Position numbers and translations under genes: made by a program. A DNA stretch of 64,000 bases from Arthrobotrys musiformis (Eukaryota; Ascomycota; Orbiliomycetes; Orbiliales; Orbiliaceae), in NCBI GenBank assembly GCA_036971715.1, contig JAVHJL010000009.1, positions 186,001-250,000 of the forward strand, written 5' to 3'. This document shows positions 60,240-64,000 of this stretch, in pieces. Under the pieces are notes generated by a model that did no database searches, was not told the DNA's origin, and saw nothing but the letters and a program-made list of their open reading frames with translations. Position 1 is the stretch's first letter. Every line of letters begins with the position of its first letter.

Positions 60240-62789
60240 GATTGGAACGGGTTTTTTGTTTTGTTTTTCAAGAAAGATGAGGGGGTCGTAAACTTCGTGA
60301 TAGAGGCTATTTTTTGGTTGTCAAGTGGATTGATATGATGATGATATGTCGGAGCTGGATGAGATGTTCTTCAGCTCAGGTCGTCAAGAGGGCACTGATA
60401 TAACTAGCTTGGAATTCGCACAAGCTGTTTGAGCCTCCCTTGCGACGCTTAAAAAGTTGGCGGTGGTCGCAATCCCATGCGCATGCAATTGGGGATGGAT
60501 CAAGGCTGGAATAAAAATGATACAACAGCCGTTTATATGCGATAACAATAAGAAGATCGAAGAAGGGATATTAAAGAAGATGTAAGAGTTCAGGTTCATA
60601 AAATAACAATACAAAAGGATTGAAAGCGAAAGACTGTACGGAAAACGCCCGTTATAGAATATACAACATCATAGACGCGCAAAGTCTGGAGAAGAAAAAG
60701 AAAAGGAGGACATGGTAGTTCCGTTTAACATTGCATCGGCGGAAAGGTGGTTCTTTTCGGTTGCAGCGTCTTTGGCTGATTTGGGGGGTTCAATGTTTAG
60801 ATTGGGCTGGTGAGCAATGGGGGGGAATTCAAAAGAAGAAAGAGCGAGAGGGAGCAAGTTTATATTGAAGCCATGAACTCGAGGATCTCGTGAATTAGTA
60901 TCCGTATTCATGTGAGGTAAGGGATACAATGCAGGTGGGTGTCTTTCGGTGCTTTCACAGCAGGTCAGCAAGCAAGCTTCGGGCTTGTAAGTACCCAGTA
61001 CAAGCATCCATCCATTCCTGTACGGAAAAAGCAAGAACAAAGGGCTGGCTGGTCTTATTGGTTTGGTCTCGCCCCCTTGTCGTCCAATGCAATGCAGCAT
61101 CGATGATGAAGGTGGAGCCAGCGGGGGTTAGCTTCCCTGTTAAGTTGTGATGTTGGAGAAAGCCAAAAAGTCAACCAGTTCGCAGCACATGTATGTATAC
61201 TTCATACGAACCCGTGAGCTAGAATTGCTTCGTGGCGATTTAGTAATAAAGACGGCTAAACGGTTGCGTAGACGTTCGGAAGGTACTTGTGCCACGTAAA
61301 ATTTAAAAGTCACATGGACTCAAGCTATCGGCTGGCGGTTTTAAAGGTTTCTGGAGTATCAACGTATTAGTAGCTATGCCGGTTGGCCTCGTATAGTTAA
61401 AACGTCGTTATCGGGCTCGAATGCATCAATTGGTCAAGCGAACCACTCAATTTCCTGCGCACAGAAGGTTATCTATCACTTTCACCTTAAAATTTCGAAT
61501 TCACATTTTTCGGGTTTTGTTTTTTTGTTTTTTCCCACAAAATTTGTATTGATGGGGCCAGCGTATCCGATACTTCAGCCCGGCCACGCCTTCATGATGC
61601 ATGCTCAGAAAGTTCGAAACCCGGGCCGTACCCGGATTGAGGGCTCGAGGGTTACGAGAGATTTCTCTCGGCCACCGAAAATTTGGAACTGCGGTTCCAC
61701 TTGCTGAACATGGAATCCCTATGCCGTGCGGACTGTACCGTGCTCGACCATGTGTAGACGACCGACCTCGTCGGATCGAGGATATCAACTACGCATAGTT
61801 GCGCAACCGGAGATACCCTGAAACACGATATGAAAGCCAAGATGGAGCTCTAGGTTTTACATAAAAGTAATAAATTGAGCTCTTTGATGCGGCGGGCTTG
61901 TCGAAAAGAGGTGAAATATACCAGCATTCTCACAATCGATCGGTCATAGATTCAATATATTTGGGAGTTCTGCGGAGTTTCATTGCATTGGCATCCCAGC
62001 TAGCGTGGGCTTCAACAGATTATCAAGATAATCAAAGACCCTGCTAAAACCGCTGGGGATGTCGGAGAGATCCATTGCGCGGTGTAAGTTCCTCATTCCT
62101 CTGGTTAGTGCGCCATGTCTGAGCCAGCTGACGAGTGGAGAATTTTTTCTATGCAGAGTCTTTTTCTGGGGTGTGTTAATTCCCTCATTGGTGATGCAGG
62201 TACCATATGGGGTACCTTCGTTGAAAAAAATTTCGTGATTTCAGCCAGGATACCTGTGATTTGAATTCTCTCGTGACGGAACTTTAGGCTCAAAATCTGG
62301 CAAGTGTAAATCGAAGATAGCAAGAAAATTCAATAAAGTTGTTTCAAATATTTTTGACAAACATCAGTGGGGGGAATATAGTAAATCAAAATAGAAAAAT
62401 TTTCAGCAGAAAGTATCGATAATGTTTGGGTCAGATTTGCGAAAAATGGCATTTGCTTGTTACTTCGACGGCTGTTCGTGATACCGGCCTGGACCGCGAA
62501 TATGCACCCCATTCAAAGCACCACCAGTATTCCATCACCCCTCAAAATTACGTAGCGGACAGCCGCCTTCGGTTAGTACCCGCGAACCCTTCGAGAAAAT
62601 TTTTTTTGTTAAACGAGCCGGCAAAGTGGGGATGTTGTCGTAAACCTCCAGTCTATATCGCTTTTCGGGCTCCGAGTGTCATTTTTGGTATGCACAGTGA
62701 TCCACAGGCCCTGCTGTGCATTGGCCTCTCGCGTTCTTGCATGATAGCTGCATCGATGATGCCTTGAATACTATCGCAAACTAGCCGGG
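60240..62789. other. Spacer between F-box and BTB genes
   Basis: These 2.55 kb hold the promoter of the F-box gene and the 3' UTR of the BTB gene. Open frames are short and without family motifs, including a 143-codon minus-strand frame at 60669-61100. T runs lie at 61519-61542 and near 62603-62610. No RNA gene was recognised. Confidence 0.5.
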
Positions 62790-64000
62790 TCACGGCAAGA
62801 AACTCCTTGTCAGATTCCTCCCTATTTCGCCAGATATAGCATCAAGCTTAACGGCCTTCAACATCAATTCGACCTTGCTGTCAGGGAATTCCAATATTTG
62901 CAGTTTCCAGAGACCTTTCTTCACAGTCCAGATGTCTGCAGTCCCCGCGGTTTCAAGGCTCATCCTTCGCCTTTTTAGCGGTCTTGGGCCTTGCATAGGG
63001 TTCTCAAATTCAAGGTGGGTATTCTCAGATGGGGGGCTACCCCACGCTCTGCCGTCAAGCAAAACATCGGTGTCTTCGTCGACTATAACACGCATGGCAA
63101 TATCAGCTGCCGGTGTGTATGGTTGGCCCAGAAGAGCGGGTATAGCTCGTCTCGTAGATGCCGTCGAAGCAGACGAGATTTTGCCAAATATCAATTTGGC
63201 AATCGCTGCAACTCTTTTCTTCGTATCCTCCCTAAATGTGGCAGACATGGTCACCGAGCTCACAATGACGTGCTCATTACCAATTTCGAGAATCAATTCT
63301 CGGCCCGTGTCATCATTGAATGGGCGCGCATATGTCACGAATCCCAACATTTTGTCAGAGCTATCCAATGCAAAGTTTAGCCCCGACGGTTTGATATCCT
63401 CAATCCTTATGGTAATTTCTTCCCTCTCACGAGTGGAATTGTAGGATATCGTATGAGCAATTAACTTTTGCTCGAGCCCTCGGAGATGATAGTACCTACA
63501 ATCTCGCAACAAGGCAGCCCTGTGAATATCACTTCTGATTTCCACAGGATATCCTCTCAGAAGATGTAGTAGCTCTGAAAAGACGTCCCCGGATCTATTG
63601 GGGACTTCAGGTGGTGTTATCGAAGGCGGGCGGAGCAACCCCTCTCGCTTCAATCCGGGAAACACTTCATCTGGAGACGAGAAGAAAACGGCGAACCCTA
63701 GAGTAAAATAGTTTGGTGAGTCCCCCGGGGCTGAGAAGAGGTCTCTTGGGATCTGAAAAGACCGAGATCCAATTGCCATAAAGATCTCGGACTCGAATAA
63801 GCGAGATATAAGCTTGGGGACTACAACAGATAGCGGCATGGTGTTAGCGCTTATTCGGAAACCTCTTCATGGTTGGGGCGCGTACGTTGGAATAGTTGCG
63901 CGTCTGCGAACAGATAGGCGAAATGCTCTGGACTACGTATCGGAACATAATAACCCTGGAGGTGCCTGACGATATCTCGGAATATCTCGGGATCTCTATC
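62790..64000 (-). CDS. BTB/POZ-like (KCTD-type) fungal protein, 5' end outside the window
   Basis: This conserved fungal protein carries two BTB-like (potassium-channel-tetramerisation type) modules. Visible exons: 64000-63886 (partial) and 63820-62790; the 65-nt intron closes in phase 1. The first exon encodes the end of a first module, RDPEIFRDIVRHLQGYYVPI then HFAYLFADAQLF, and joins QLPKLISRLFESEIFMAIGS. A second module follows: RSFQIPRDLFSAPGDSPNYF, TLGFAVFFSSPDEVFPGLKR, FSELLHLLRGYPVEIRS and LLRDCRYYHLRGLEQKLIAH. The remaining 230 residues are less conserved, with a basic LKRRRMS segment. BTB proteins of this type form oligomers and may be adaptors for Cul3 ligases; no such role is shown here. 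An ATG at 63839 lies in the intron and is not the start. The real start lies beyond position 64000. Confidence 0.87.

Noticed and set aside
63837..63839. ATG at 63839 as the start of the BTB-like gene.
   Set aside because: It lies in an intron; the preceding exon encodes the conserved RDIVRHLQGYYVPI and FADAQLF blocks.

Overview
The window looks like nuclear DNA of a filamentous ascomycete (Pezizomycotina). Genes have short introns (mostly 50-165 nt, GT..AG with CTAAC-like branch points), 1-5 exons each, and lie 0.2-7 kb apart. The gene content is typically fungal: an ascomycete-type hybrid histidine kinase, a MoaA-MoaC molybdenum cofactor gene, a fungal carotenoid cleavage oxygenase and a GPI-type cupredoxin. 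Long spacers rich in microsatellites might fit an early-diverging lineage such as Orbiliomycetes, but I cannot fix the genus from sequence alone.

Exon structures were assembled by hand from reading frame, splice sites and family conservation. Where it can be tested, the intron phases close exactly.

Layout, left to right (strand in parentheses): Gtr2/RagC GTPase (-) 2.0-3.7 kb; spacer; Mtw1/Mis12 kinetochore protein (+) 8.0-9.1; OSGIN-like flavin oxidoreductase (-) 9.5-11.6; hybrid histidine kinase (-) 13.9-18.5; spacer; glutathione S-transferase (+) 21.7-22.6; MAPR/cytochrome b5-like haem protein (+) 23.4-24.3; ribosomal protein eS25 (-) and SAP18 (+), head to head, 24.7-26.4; a 6.8 kb stretch of microsatellites and long pyrimidine-rich leader; FYVE protein (+) 33.1-34.1; Prp18 (+) 35.2-36.4; tiny four-exon complex I subunit (-) 36.7-37.3; carotenoid cleavage oxygenase (-) 38.0-39.8; Pus7 (+) 41.8-44.2; MOCS1/CnxABC (+) 44.8-47.0; Swc5 (-) 47.4-48.6; GPI cupredoxin (-) 49.6-50.3; MHF2/CENP-X (-) 51.9-52.3 head to head with a small unknown gene (+); bZIP factor (+) 55.2-57.0; F-box-like protein (-) 59.1-60.2; BTB-fold protein (-) running off the right edge.

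Most genes are conserved single-copy functions: TORC1 signalling, kinetochore, splicing, chromatin, translation, RNA modification and cofactor synthesis. They do not form one pathway or cluster. The most interesting points are the MOCS1-style gene, in which one 149-nt intron decides between a MoaA ending in Gly-Gly and a MoaA-MoaC fusion; a GC-AG intron in MTW1; micro-exon genes (eS25 with a 3-nt first exon, the complex I gene with 13- and 33-nt exons); and a CaaX-like tail on the OSGIN-like enzyme. I found no CRISPR array, no rRNA, no convincing tRNA and no intact transposon.
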